From NCBI GenBank assembly GCA_003819975.1, contig RPPU01000303.1, positions 1 to 6,044 on the forward strand: a stretch of DNA of 6,044 nucleotides, given 5' to 3'. Made by a program: the position numbers and the translations under genes. Origin of the DNA: Desulfobacteraceae bacterium. Its GTDB lineage: Bacteria; Desulfobacterota; DSM-4660; Desulfatiglandales; HGW-15. The stretch's first letter is position 1. Every line of letters begins with the position of its first letter. Shown in pieces: positions 1-6,044 of this stretch. The notes beneath the pieces were generated by a model. That model was given only the letters and a program-made list of their open reading frames with translations. It ran no database searches and had not been told where the DNA came from.

Positions 1-80
1 ACGAGGGCTCCTGTTCTGGTTTCCGCAGTCCAAAGCGTCATCATACCGCCACAATCCCCCATTACAAAATAATAAATTCA
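1..80. other. Left edge, no supported gene
   Basis: Bases 1-60 are GC-rich and bases 61-80 AT-rich. Short open frames run off the left edge on both strands (for example + strand frame 1 to a TAA at 70-72, and a - strand frame from an ATG at 81-79). None has a recognisable product or a ribosome binding site. Confidence 0.4.
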
Positions 81-109
81 TTGAAAATATGGATATTTAT
101 GGATATAGT
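81..109 (+). promoter_or_regulatory. Predicted sigma-70 type promoter of the fic gene
   Basis: A -35 hexamer TTGAAA (81-86, 5 of 6 consensus bases) is followed after exactly 17 bases by a -10 hexamer TATAGT (104-109, 5 of 6). It lies in a sharply AT-rich stretch (bases 61-120 are about 18% GC, against about 60% for bases 1-60). Transcription would be expected to start at about 116-118, on top of the ATG at 117. This suggests that the in-frame TTG at 81 is promoter and not start codon, and that the mRNA is leaderless or nearly so. The match and spacing are read directly; promoter activity is inferred. Confidence 0.5.
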
Positions 110-118
110 TATGGATAT
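89..118 (+). repeat. Three direct repeats of ATGGATAT across the fic promoter and start
   Basis: ATGGATAT occurs exactly at 89-96, 99-106 and 111-118, with start-to-start distances of 10 and 12 bases, close to one helical turn each. The copies fall on the promoter spacer, on the spacer/-10 junction, and just before the ATG at 117. A protein bound here would sit on one face of the DNA and block the promoter. The Fic protein itself ends in a winged-helix-like domain, so autoregulation is possible. The repeats are seen directly; an operator role is inference, and chance repetition in AT-rich DNA is the alternative. Confidence 0.4.
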
Positions 119-1172
119 GAGTTACCAAATTATCTTAAATCTCCAAATTCCTTCGGATCTATCTAATTTAATTGCCGAAATCGATGAATTTAAGGGCCGT
201 TGGGAATCTTTAAAAAATAGCGCCCCGGATCACTTGAGCGTTTTACGAAAAGTGGCAACGATAGCATCCATCAGCTCCTCCACCCGCATCGAGGGCGCCC
301 GGCTCTCCGATGCCGATGTTGAAAACCTGCTCAAAAACATCGGGCCATATTCTTTCCGCAACCGGGATGAAGAAGAGGTCGTCGGTTATGCCGATGCCCT
401 GAATCTCATTTTCGATTCATATGCCGCCATCCCCATCGCGGAAAACCACATGAAGCAGCTGCACGGCATTCTGTTAAAATACAGCGGCAAGGATCAACGG
501 CATAAAGGCGAATATAAAAAACAGCCGAATCATGTGGAGGCTTTCGACAAAGACGGCAAAAGCATCGGGGTTGTGTTCGAGACCGCAACCCCGTTCGATA
601 CTCCTTTTTATATGAAAGATCTTACGGCTTGGTATGCGCGTGAAATAACGGAACGAACCCTTCATCCTTTGCTGATCATCGGCGGGTTCGTGGTCCATTT
701 TCTGGCTATTCACCCTTTTCAAGACGGGAACGGCCGAATGGCGCGTATTCTTACCACGCTCATGTTGTTGCAACAGGGCTATGAATATGTGCCCTATTGC
801 TCGCTTGAAAGCATTGTGGAGGAAAACAAAGAGCAATACTACCTTGCGCTGCGAAAAGCCCAAACCTCGTTCAAGTCCGATCATGCCGGAATGGAAGAAT
901 GGTTACGGTACTTATTGAGAATGCTAAAAAAGCAGAAGGATATCTTAGCGGCGCGACTTGAAGAACAAAATGCGCTCGTGCTCACCCGACTGCCGGACCT
1001 CTCAGCCGCCATTTTGCAACATGTTTCCAACCGGACCAAAGCGACCTTATCGGTTCTGATGACGCTAACGAATGCCAACCGTAATACCCTCAAGAAGCAC
1101 CTGCAAGCCCTAGTCAAAAAAGGATTGCTTAAAAAACACGGGGTACGCAAGGGGACTTGGTACACAAAGTAA
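117..1172 (+). CDS. Fic family protein (predicted AMP transferase) with C-terminal winged helix
   Basis: Fic enzymes typically transfer AMP from ATP to a Ser, Thr or Tyr hydroxyl of a target protein in the cytoplasm. Counted from the ATG at 117 (351 aa), residues 199-207 read HPFQDGNGR with Arg210 following, the full HPFxDGNGRxxR motif with catalytic His199. Upstream, S55-x3-E59-G60 matches the (S/T)xxxE(G/N) inhibitory motif; being N-terminal to the Fic core, it makes this a class II, self-inhibited Fic protein. A flap segment begins GEYKK (131-135), with Lys where Arg is usual. Residues ~295-351 look like a winged helix (basic helix around NTLKKHLQALVKKG, then a wing), common in this subfamily. 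Length is normal for the type. The frame opens with TTG at 81 and ATGs at 99, 111 and 117; I chose 117 because family members start near the YQI segment and 81-109 looks like a promoter. No good Shine-Dalgarno serves any of these starts. The target is unknown; the nearby helicase or a DNA topology or translation factor is speculation. Confidence 0.93.
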   Translation: MSYQIILNLQIPSDLSNLIAEIDEFKGRWESLKNSAPDHLSVLRKVATIASISSSTRIEGARLSDADVENLLKNIGPYSFRNRDEEEVVGYADALNLIFDSYAAIPIAENHMKQLHGILLKYSGKDQRHKGEYKKQPNHVEAFDKDGKSIGVVFETATPFDTPFYMKDLTAWYAREITERTLHPLLIIGGFVVHFLAIHPFQDGNGRMARILTTLMLLQQGYEYVPYCSLESIVEENKEQYYLALRKAQTSFKSDHAGMEEWLRYLLRMLKKQKDILAARLEEQNALVLTRLPDLSAAILQHVSNRTKATLSVLMTLTNANRNTLKKHLQALVKKGLLKKHGVRKGTWYTK

Positions 1173-1337
1173 AAAAGGAATTGGGACTATGCGCAGGCAA
1201 ACGATACCTTTTTAACGGCCGATCGAGCTTGGCATCCGAAATTCGGGAACAAGATCGCCTTCGTCCTATTTCAAAAACGCCTCTCAAGACGAACAAATGG
1301 GTTGATTCCATTTTTTAATTACGGTAAAAATGCATTC
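1173..1337. other. Gap between fic and the helicase gene; no terminator seen
   Basis: No stem-loop followed by a T run is visible, so read-through from fic into the helicase gene is plausible. The frame of fic continues open from just after its TAA stop (1170-1172) into the helicase frame without another stop. In-frame starts are limited to TTG at 1302 and ATG at 1338. A tiny ORF of eight codons (ATG at 1189, TAA ending at 1215) has a passable AAGGAA (1175-1180) eight bases upstream. It could be a leader peptide but has no independent support. Confidence 0.5.
1302..1330 (+). promoter_or_regulatory. Possible promoter of the helicase gene
   Basis: TTGATT (1302-1307, 4 of 6 bases of the -35 consensus) and TAAAAA (1325-1330, 4 of 6 of the -10 consensus) are separated by 17 bases in a locally AT-rich stretch. 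The -10 ends seven bases before the ATG at 1338, exactly as the fic -10 ends seven bases before its ATG. Each hexamer is weak alone. The support comes from the optimal spacing, the identical arrangement at fic, and the lack of a Shine-Dalgarno for either start candidate. Transcription from the fic promoter is the alternative or additional source of mRNA. Confidence 0.25.
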
Positions 1338-4300
1338 ATGACCGCTATCCGCCATATCGTTCTGTTGAACCAATGCCTCAAAAGGCACATGCTCGGTTTA
1401 AGCGCCAAGGAAAAGGAAAGGTTGCGCGAAAAAATCGAGTTCCTGGAAGCCGGCATTTGGGACGCCGGCGTACGGGTCAAAAAGCTCAAAGGGCTGTCCC
1501 AAAAAGTCGTCTTTGAGGCGCGCCTCTCCAAGGGCGATCGATTGCTTTTTACCCTGGGGAAGCAGGGTCCGCACACCGCCGTTTATATCTGGGGTTTGGT
1601 CAAACATGACGACGTGTCCAAGAACGCTCAATTTATTTTTCCCGAGAACGCGCCCTTTCTGCATTTTGAACCCCAAGCCGTTGAAGAACACAACGAACTC
1701 CTGCTGGATGAAATTCCCCCGGATTATTTCAGCCAGGAAGCCGTCGAGGAAAAGTCGCCCGAGGATTACCAGCCCCAAAAATGGCTCGTGTTGCGCGAAG
1801 AAGATTGGAAAAGAATGCTGTTGACCGACGATCCCGATCGCTTGGAACTGTTCCTTTCCCTTACTCCCGAACAAGCCGGCATCCTGGAAACCCCTCCGCC
1901 GGTTTTGATCTCCGGCACGGCCGGCAGCGGCAAGACGACCCTCGCGGTTTATTATCTCCTGAAAAAAAAATGGCGGGACAAGAAAAAGCTGTTTCTGACC
2001 CACAATCGCCTGCTCAACGAATTCTCGAAAAAAATCCATCTCGGCCTGGTCTACAAAACCGAAAACGATCCCGGCGCTTCGGTTCCGGATTTTTACGTTT
2101 TCCGGGATCTCCTGTGGGAATTGGTCGGGCCGGCCAACCCGCTTTACGACGAAAACAAGGAAGTGGACCTGCGACGTTTTCTCTCCATATACCGCAACCA
2201 CCGCTTTTTTCAAAAATATGACGGCGAACTGGTATGGGAAGAAATACGCTCCATCATCAAAGGCGCCAAGCCCTGGATCCGCACCGACCGCTTCAAACGG
2301 CTTTTACAGGCCTATCTCCGGGATCAAATGCCGCCGGCAGATCTTCCGGAACTCAAGGAATTTCTTTTAAACCTGAATCCGTTCCATTTTCTCGACAAGA
2401 TCGAAAAAGCGCTCGCATCCAAAACGGCTTACCGGCGCCTGAACGATTTCATCAAAAACATGCCCACCGGCGGCCCATTGCCGGACGGGCATTGCGCGGC
2501 GCTGAACGAACTCCTCCGCATCGTCGAAAAAAACGAAAAAGCCTTTTTCACGCCTTTGCTGACTTATCAGGAATACCTGGACCTCGGCCGCAAACGAGCC
2601 CCCAATTTTCTTTACGAGCGCAAGGACCTTTACGACATCGCCGAATATTATCAGGATAAATTGCAGGCGCAAGGCGGTTGGGACGAAATCGACTTGTGCC
2701 GCCAAGCGCTCCGCAATTTGGAGAAGAACCGGGATGAACGCTTCGAATATGACCTGGTGGTCTGCGACGAAGTCCAGGATTTTACCGATATTCAAACAGC
2801 CTTGATTTTTCATTTGGCGCGGTCGCCGAGGGCGGTCGTCCTGGCCGGAGACCCGAAACAGATCATCAATCCCAGCGGTTTTCGCTGGGAGGAAGTCAAG
2901 CAAAAATTCTACGAGCGCGGCCTGGAAACGCCGCCGGTTGTTTATCTGAAGTTAAATTTCCGGTGTGTCGGAAACATCGTCAAGCTCGCCAACGCCTTGT
3001 TGGATCTCAAACAACGGCTGGTCGGTCTGGTGAGCTCGGAATTCCGCGAGGAATGGAAATTCAACGGCAAACCTCCTTTTCTCCTGGAAAACCTGGCCGA
3101 AGAAGAGATCCTGGAAAGCCTGCGCCCGCGGGCCGCCGACCAGATCATCTTGGTGCGCGACAAAACCGAACAAAAAAAATTGAAAACCGCCCTGGCCACC
3201 GAATTGGTTTTCACCATTCATGAAGCCAAGGGACTTGAATTCGACACGGTTTTTCTCTGGAAATTCACCGCCGACCCCAAATCCGTCGACCTCTGGCGCT
3301 CGATCCGCAATAACGACTCCTTCGACCGCAGCGATCATCCCCACATCCGCCATGAGATCAACCTGCTTTACGTGGCGATTACGCGGGCGCGGCAAAGACT
3401 CATTATCTTCGATCCGCGGACCGAAATATGGGACCTGCCCTCTTTGAGCGCCCACGTTTACCGTACCATGGAAAAAGAGGCGCTTTCCGAAGTCTGGCGT
3501 CGCACTTCCAATCCCGAAGAGTGGCGCAAACAAGGCGATTATTTTTTCGAGCGCGCCTATTATGCGGCCGCGGCCGAATGTTATCGCAATGCCGGCGACC
3601 CGGCGCGCCGGGAAACCGCCGAAGCCTTCGTGCTGGAAGGAAAGCGGCAGTTTCAAACCGCGGCCCTGCTTTTTACCAAATACGGCCTGCGGCGCAAGGC
3701 GGCCGAATGCCGCGAACAAGCCGGCGACTTCGGGGAAGCGGCCGGCTTATGGAAGGAACTGAACGAACCGGATCGCGCCGCGCTTTGCGAGATCCGCCTG
3801 TACGATCAAAAAGGCGATTACAATAAAGCCGCCGAAGAATGGTGCAAACGAGGCGAATTCTCAAAAGCCATCGAATGCTGGAGCAGGGCCGGTAATCACC
3901 GGAAAATGGGGGAATATTATTTCGGGCGCAAACAATACGATCGGGCGGCTGAAGCCTTTGAAAAAGCCGGCGCTTGGGGTCCGGCCGGCGCTTGTTTTCA
4001 AAAAATGAAAAAAACGGACAAGGCCGCCGACCTTTATTATCGCGCCGGGCTCTGGTCCGAAGCAATCCCCCTGCTGAAAAAAACAAAGCATCATGACAAG
4101 CTGAAGGATTGCTACATCCGCTGCAGGGATTATTACAACGCCGCCCTGCTGTGCGAGAAGGCCGCTGAAACCGATCAGGCCATCGCCCTGTTGCGGGAGT
4201 TTCAGAAACAAAGCCTCGACCATCGCGACCGCCTGGCAACGGAAGCCGAAGAGTTCCTGAAAAAACGCCGCAAGAACAGAGCGGCCGTCCGCTATTCGGC

Positions 4301-5570
4301 CTTGGGCATGTTCGACCGTTCCGCTCCGCTCCATTTTGAACAGGATCGGATCGACACGGCCTTGGCCGAATTCGAAGCCCTCGGCGATCATGAAAGAATC
4401 GCGGAGTGTCATTTCAGACGTAATGACTTCTATCAGGCCGCCTTGGTTTATGAAAGTATTTCCGCGGACGACAAATGGAAAAACGCAACGAACATGTTCG
4501 AGCTCCATATCGACAATCTCGGAAAGGACCGCGAAAAAAAAGAAACCCAATTATATCGGGAAGCGGACGATTGCTTCGCCAAAAGCCTGTTCGATTCGGC
4601 GCTGGCCCGCTATAAAGCGCTGCATGATTTCGTGAAAATCCGCGACACGTACCTCCATCTGGATCGGGACGAGGAAGCCCTCGATTATTTTTTAAACGGC
4701 AATCGCTTTCAGGACGCTCACCGCTACTTGGAGAAAAAAACCGATCCGAACGTTTCAGCCGCCTATTTGAATTCCCTGATCCTGCATCGCAAGGGTTACG
4801 CGCGTTATGACGACAGCCGGGATGAAGATCTCGATTTTTGCGCCAGGCTTTTATTGGTTTTGCTGAAAAAGCAGGAAACGCCGGAATTGCTCGCCCTAAT
4901 CGACCGGTTTCTTTCTCTTCATTATTTCAACCTTTTCCATAAGAAAACCGTTCCGGACTATATTTTTGACCTGGTTCTGACCTCGCGCAACGCCAATACC
5001 ATATTGGAAATGCTTAAATTCGCTTCCTTCGACAAACACTCCCGCAAGCTGTTGAAGTCGTTTCCCGTTGCCTTGAAAAAAAGAGCCGAGGAAAGCGGCG
5101 ATCCCGTTCTTTTGGCTTGTCATTTATTCCGGGAAGACCGATCCCGTTTTGAAGAATTGATTGCGGATATGACCCCTTCCCCGACGGATTACCGGCTCTT
5201 TATCGAAAGCCCTCACTTCCGTAAAGCCGTCGATTTTTTGATGGAAATAAACAAAATTGAAGCGGCCGCCGGCGCCTGCCGTTATCATGGCCGTTTCGAT
5301 CTTGCCGCCCGTATTTATGAAAATACCGGGAATATCGCCTGGGCGGCCCGGGATTATCGCGACGGCAAGCACTATGAAGATGCCCTGCGTTGTTGCCGAA
5401 AAATAGGCGACGAATCGGGCATCGCCCGCATCCATGAAAGAAAAATGGAATTCGAGCAGGCAATGGCCATATGGAAAAAACTCGGAAAATCCAGGGAAAT
5501 TCAACGGCTATCCAAAAAACTGGACAAACTGAAAATCAAAACGGATGACACCCAGCGCCGGTTGTTCTGA
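1338..5570 (+). CDS. RelE/ParE-like domain - UvrD-like SF1 helicase - TPR-like alpha-solenoid fusion
   Basis: This 1410-residue protein (counted from ATG 1338) has three parts. Residues ~1-95 resemble the RelE/ParE toxin fold: a helical hairpin, a KKLKG turn, an FEARLSKGDRLLF strand pair, then a strand ending KHDDV; Arg62, Arg68 and His90 are in positions reminiscent of RelE-family functional residues. Residues ~173-695 carry all SF1 helicase motifs: Q motif (Gln179), Walker A GTAGSGKTT (193-201), motif Ia THNR (221-224), Walker B DEVQD (477-481), motif III AGDPKQ (503-508), motif IV LNFR (539-542), motif V TIHEAKGLEF (626-635) and motif VI YVAITRARQR (678-687), so ATPase activity is expected. 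From ~720 on, helical repeats of about 20 residues with Gly-Asp-Phe/Tyr turns and Ala/Trp/Tyr helices resemble TPR-type solenoids. UvrD proteins with an N-terminal RelE-like domain are known to me; the long solenoid is the unusual addition, somewhat like eukaryotic TRANK1. Substrate (DNA or RNA) and role are unknown. TTG at 1302 would add 12 residues. Confidence 0.9.
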   Translation: MTAIRHIVLLNQCLKRHMLGLSAKEKERLREKIEFLEAGIWDAGVRVKKLKGLSQKVVFEARLSKGDRLLFTLGKQGPHTAVYIWGLVKHDDVSKNAQFIFPENAPFLHFEPQAVEEHNELLLDEIPPDYFSQEAVEEKSPEDYQPQKWLVLREEDWKRMLLTDDPDRLELFLSLTPEQAGILETPPPVLISGTAGSGKTTLAVYYLLKKKWRDKKKLFLTHNRLLNEFSKKIHLGLVYKTENDPGASVPDFYVFRDLLWELVGPANPLYDENKEVDLRRFLSIYRNHRFFQKYDGELVWEEIRSIIKGAKPWIRTDRFKRLLQAYLRDQMPPADLPELKEFLLNLNPFHFLDKIEKALASKTAYRRLNDFIKNMPTGGPLPDGHCAALNELLRIVEKNEKAFFTPLLTYQEYLDLGRKRAPNFLYERKDLYDIAEYYQDKLQAQGGWDEIDLCRQALRNLEKNRDERFEYDLVVCDEVQDFTDIQTALIFHLARSPRAVVLAGDPKQIINPSGFRWEEVKQKFYERGLETPPVVYLKLNFRCVGNIVKLANALLDLKQRLVGLVSSEFREEWKFNGKPPFLLENLAEEEILESLRPRAADQIILVRDKTEQKKLKTALATELVFTIHEAKGLEFDTVFLWKFTADPKSVDLWRSIRNNDSFDRSDHPHIRHEINLLYVAITRARQRLIIFDPRTEIWDLPSLSAHVYRTMEKEALSEVWRRTSNPEEWRKQGDYFFERAYYAAAAECYRNAGDPARRETAEAFVLEGKRQFQTAALLFTKYGLRRKAAECREQAGDFGEAAGLWKELNEPDRAALCEIRLYDQKGDYNKAAEEWCKRGEFSKAIECWSRAGNHRKMGEYYFGRKQYDRAAEAFEKAGAWGPAGACFQKMKKTDKAADLYYRAGLWSEAIPLLKKTKHHDKLKDCYIRCRDYYNAALLCEKAAETDQAIALLREFQKQSLDHRDRLATEAEEFLKKRRKNRAAVRYSALGMFDRSAPLHFEQDRIDTALAEFEALGDHERIAECHFRRNDFYQAALVYESISADDKWKNATNMFELHIDNLGKDREKKETQLYREADDCFAKSLFDSALARYKALHDFVKIRDTYLHLDRDEEALDYFLNGNRFQDAHRYLEKKTDPNVSAAYLNSLILHRKGYARYDDSRDEDLDFCARLLLVLLKKQETPELLALIDRFLSLHYFNLFHKKTVPDYIFDLVLTSRNANTILEMLKFASFDKHSRKLLKSFPVALKKRAEESGDPVLLACHLFREDRSRFEELIADMTPSPTDYRLFIESPHFRKAVDFLMEINKIEAAAGACRYHGRFDLAARIYENTGNIAWAARDYRDGKHYEDALRCCRKIGDESGIARIHERKMEFEQAMAIWKKLGKSREIQRLSKKLDKLKIKTDDTQRRLF
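3468..4196 (+). repeat. First solenoid block of TPR-like protein repeats
   Basis: Within the helicase fusion, residues ~711-953 contain about ten successive units of roughly 20 residues, each a short helix ending in a Gly-Asp/Glu-Phe/Tyr type turn followed by an Ala-rich helix with a conserved aromatic. Examples are GDYNKAAEEWCKRGEF and KQYDRAAEAFEKAGAW. Copies are similar at protein level, but the DNA shows no long identical repeats, which indicates old divergence and not recent expansion. Such solenoids usually bind other proteins or peptides. Confidence 0.7.
4254..5501 (+). repeat. Second and third solenoid blocks with a non-repeat helical insert
   Basis: After a charged linker (residues ~955-975, ending EEFLKKRRKNRAA), TPR-like units resume at about 985-1138 (for example DRIDTALAEFEALGDHERIAECHFRRNDFYQAALVYESI, split here as turn, helix A, helix B). 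Residues ~1139-1295 are predicted helical but lack the repeat pattern and are rich in Leu and Lys. The pattern returns at about 1298-1388 (for example GRFDLAARIYENTGN, then WAARDYRDGKHYEDALRCC) and the protein ends in a basic Lys-rich tail. The middle stretch may be a separate domain or degenerate repeats. Confidence 0.5.
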
Positions 5571-5617
5571 CATTTATATTGCTCAGTGCATTAATTGAAC
5601 GCAAAGGAGATAAAACT
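5571..5617. other. Short gap between helicase and cyclodeaminase genes
   Basis: This 47-base, AT-rich spacer has no convincing terminator hairpin and no promoter pair I can defend. It contains the ribosome binding site of the next gene. Co-transcription with the helicase gene is therefore possible, but unrelated function is more likely. Confidence 0.5.
5603..5609 (+). promoter_or_regulatory. Shine-Dalgarno of the cyclodeaminase-family gene
   Basis: AAAGGAG lies eight bases before the ATG at 5618, a near-perfect anti-16S match at good spacing, and it fixes the start. It contrasts with fic and the helicase gene, which have no comparable site. Confidence 0.85.
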
Positions 5618-6044
5618 ATGGAAATCCTGATCCTGAACCAAGCCCAGGTGCAGGAACTCTTACCGGTCAACGAATGTATCGATGTGATGGCCCGGGTTTT
5701 GAAATCCTTGGCCGAAAACAAAGTCGGTATGCCCCTGCGCTCCGTGATGTGGCTGCCCGATAAAAGAGGCGCTATCGGTATGATGCCGGCTTATCAGCTT
5801 GACGCGAAGATCATGGGCTTGAAAATTGTGAGCGTTTTTCCCGACAATCACGGCACCGAATATGATTCCCATCAGGGCGCGGTCATGCTGTTCGATACCG
5901 AACATGGCTGCCCGTTGGCCGTGGTGGACGCCAGCGCCATAACCGCCATCCGCACCCCGGCGGTCTCGGCCCTGGCGACCCGGTTATTGGCTCGTCCGGA
6001 TGCCGGGGATCTCGCCATTTTGGGATCCGGTATTCAGGCTCGCG
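5618..6044 (+). CDS. Ornithine cyclodeaminase / mu-crystallin family protein, 5' part
   Basis: The window holds the first 142 codons, and the gene runs off the right edge; the family is usually about 310-350 residues. Family signs are the start ILNQAQVQELLP, Lys69 in GLKIVSVFPDN, the block from Ile111 to Leu124 (IRTPAVSALATRLL) with Arg112, and the beginning of the Rossmann NAD(P)-binding loop GSGIQAR at 136-142. Lys69 and Arg112 coincide with substrate-binding residues I recall for Pseudomonas putida ornithine cyclodeaminase. That enzyme makes proline from ornithine with loss of ammonia, but the family also includes alanine dehydrogenases, ketimine reductases and opine-type or siderophore-precursor enzymes, so the substrate cannot be told. 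The catalytic Asp of the cyclodeaminase lies beyond the edge. It is cytoplasmic, with no signal peptide. There is no apparent functional tie to the helicase upstream. Confidence 0.93.
   Translation, partial: MEILILNQAQVQELLPVNECIDVMARVLKSLAENKVGMPLRSVMWLPDKRGAIGMMPAYQLDAKIMGLKIVSVFPDNHGTEYDSHQGAVMLFDTEHGCPLAVVDASAITAIRTPAVSALATRLLARPDAGDLAILGSGIQAR

Noticed and set aside
1..81. Minus-strand open frame starting at 81 (begins MNLLFCNGGLWRYDD) with a faint likeness to the GGSW...CRSANR region of formylglycine-generating-enzyme-like proteins
   Set aside because: Only 27 codons are visible, key residues of the motif are missing, there is no ribosome binding site, and the match would fall at the wrong place in the protein for a start codon.
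89..166. Plus-strand ORF from ATG 89 with a YGYSYGYE segment
   Set aside because: It is out of frame with fic, overlaps its start, and the Tyr/Gly pattern simply reflects the ATGGATAT repeats.
1189..1215. Eight-codon leader ORF after fic
   Set aside because: It has a fair Shine-Dalgarno but no attenuator hairpins, rare-codon runs or other support.
1310..1331. A/T inverted repeat (ATTTTT...AAAAAT) as a terminator
   Set aside because: There is no GC stem and it lies just before a start codon; it is better read as AT-rich promoter-like DNA.
1398..2213. Long minus-strand ORF (271 codons) opposite the helicase; likewise those at 2952-3719 and 3861-4550
   Set aside because: They are shadows of a strongly coding + strand; their translations show no recognisable domain and they lie over conserved helicase or repeat sequence.
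3504..4200. DNA-level tandem repeat or CRISPR-like array in the repeat-rich part
   Set aside because: The repetition is only in the protein pattern; there are no identical DNA units or regular spacers.

Overview
The window carries three genes, all on the + strand. They are a complete Fic-family protein (117-1172), a very large helicase fusion protein (1338-5570), and the first ~40% of an ornithine cyclodeaminase/mu-crystallin family gene (5618 to the right edge). Base composition is moderate, roughly 50-55% GC by eye. A good Shine-Dalgarno precedes the third gene, so this is bacterial DNA. I cannot assign a phylum from the sequence alone.

Layout: bases 1-60 are GC-rich (about 60%) and hold no gene I can support. 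At about base 61 the composition falls abruptly to about 18% GC. This AT-rich stretch contains a near-consensus sigma-70 type promoter and three ATGGATAT direct repeats, placed on the promoter spacer, the -10 box and the start codon of the fic gene. The fic product has an N-terminal inhibitory motif, the canonical HPFxDGNGRxxR active site and a C-terminal winged-helix-like domain. A 165-base gap follows, with no terminator, and then the 1410-residue protein. That protein has a RelE/ParE-like N-terminal domain, a complete set of superfamily 1 (UvrD-like) helicase motifs, and about 700 residues of alpha-solenoid built largely from TPR-like helical repeats. After 47 bases comes the metabolic gene with its own ribosome binding site.

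Fic and the helicase have the look of an accessory two-gene module, possibly for stress response, toxin-like regulation or phage defence. This is inferred from domain content and adjacency, not shown by the sequence. A further link is that both genes have the same start architecture. A TTG beginning a -35-like hexamer is followed by a 17-base spacer, a -10-like hexamer, 7 bases and then an in-frame ATG, with no Shine-Dalgarno. Each of the two may therefore be transcribed from its own promoter and be leaderless or nearly so. The cyclodeaminase gene has no evident functional link and probably marks the edge of ordinary metabolic genome.
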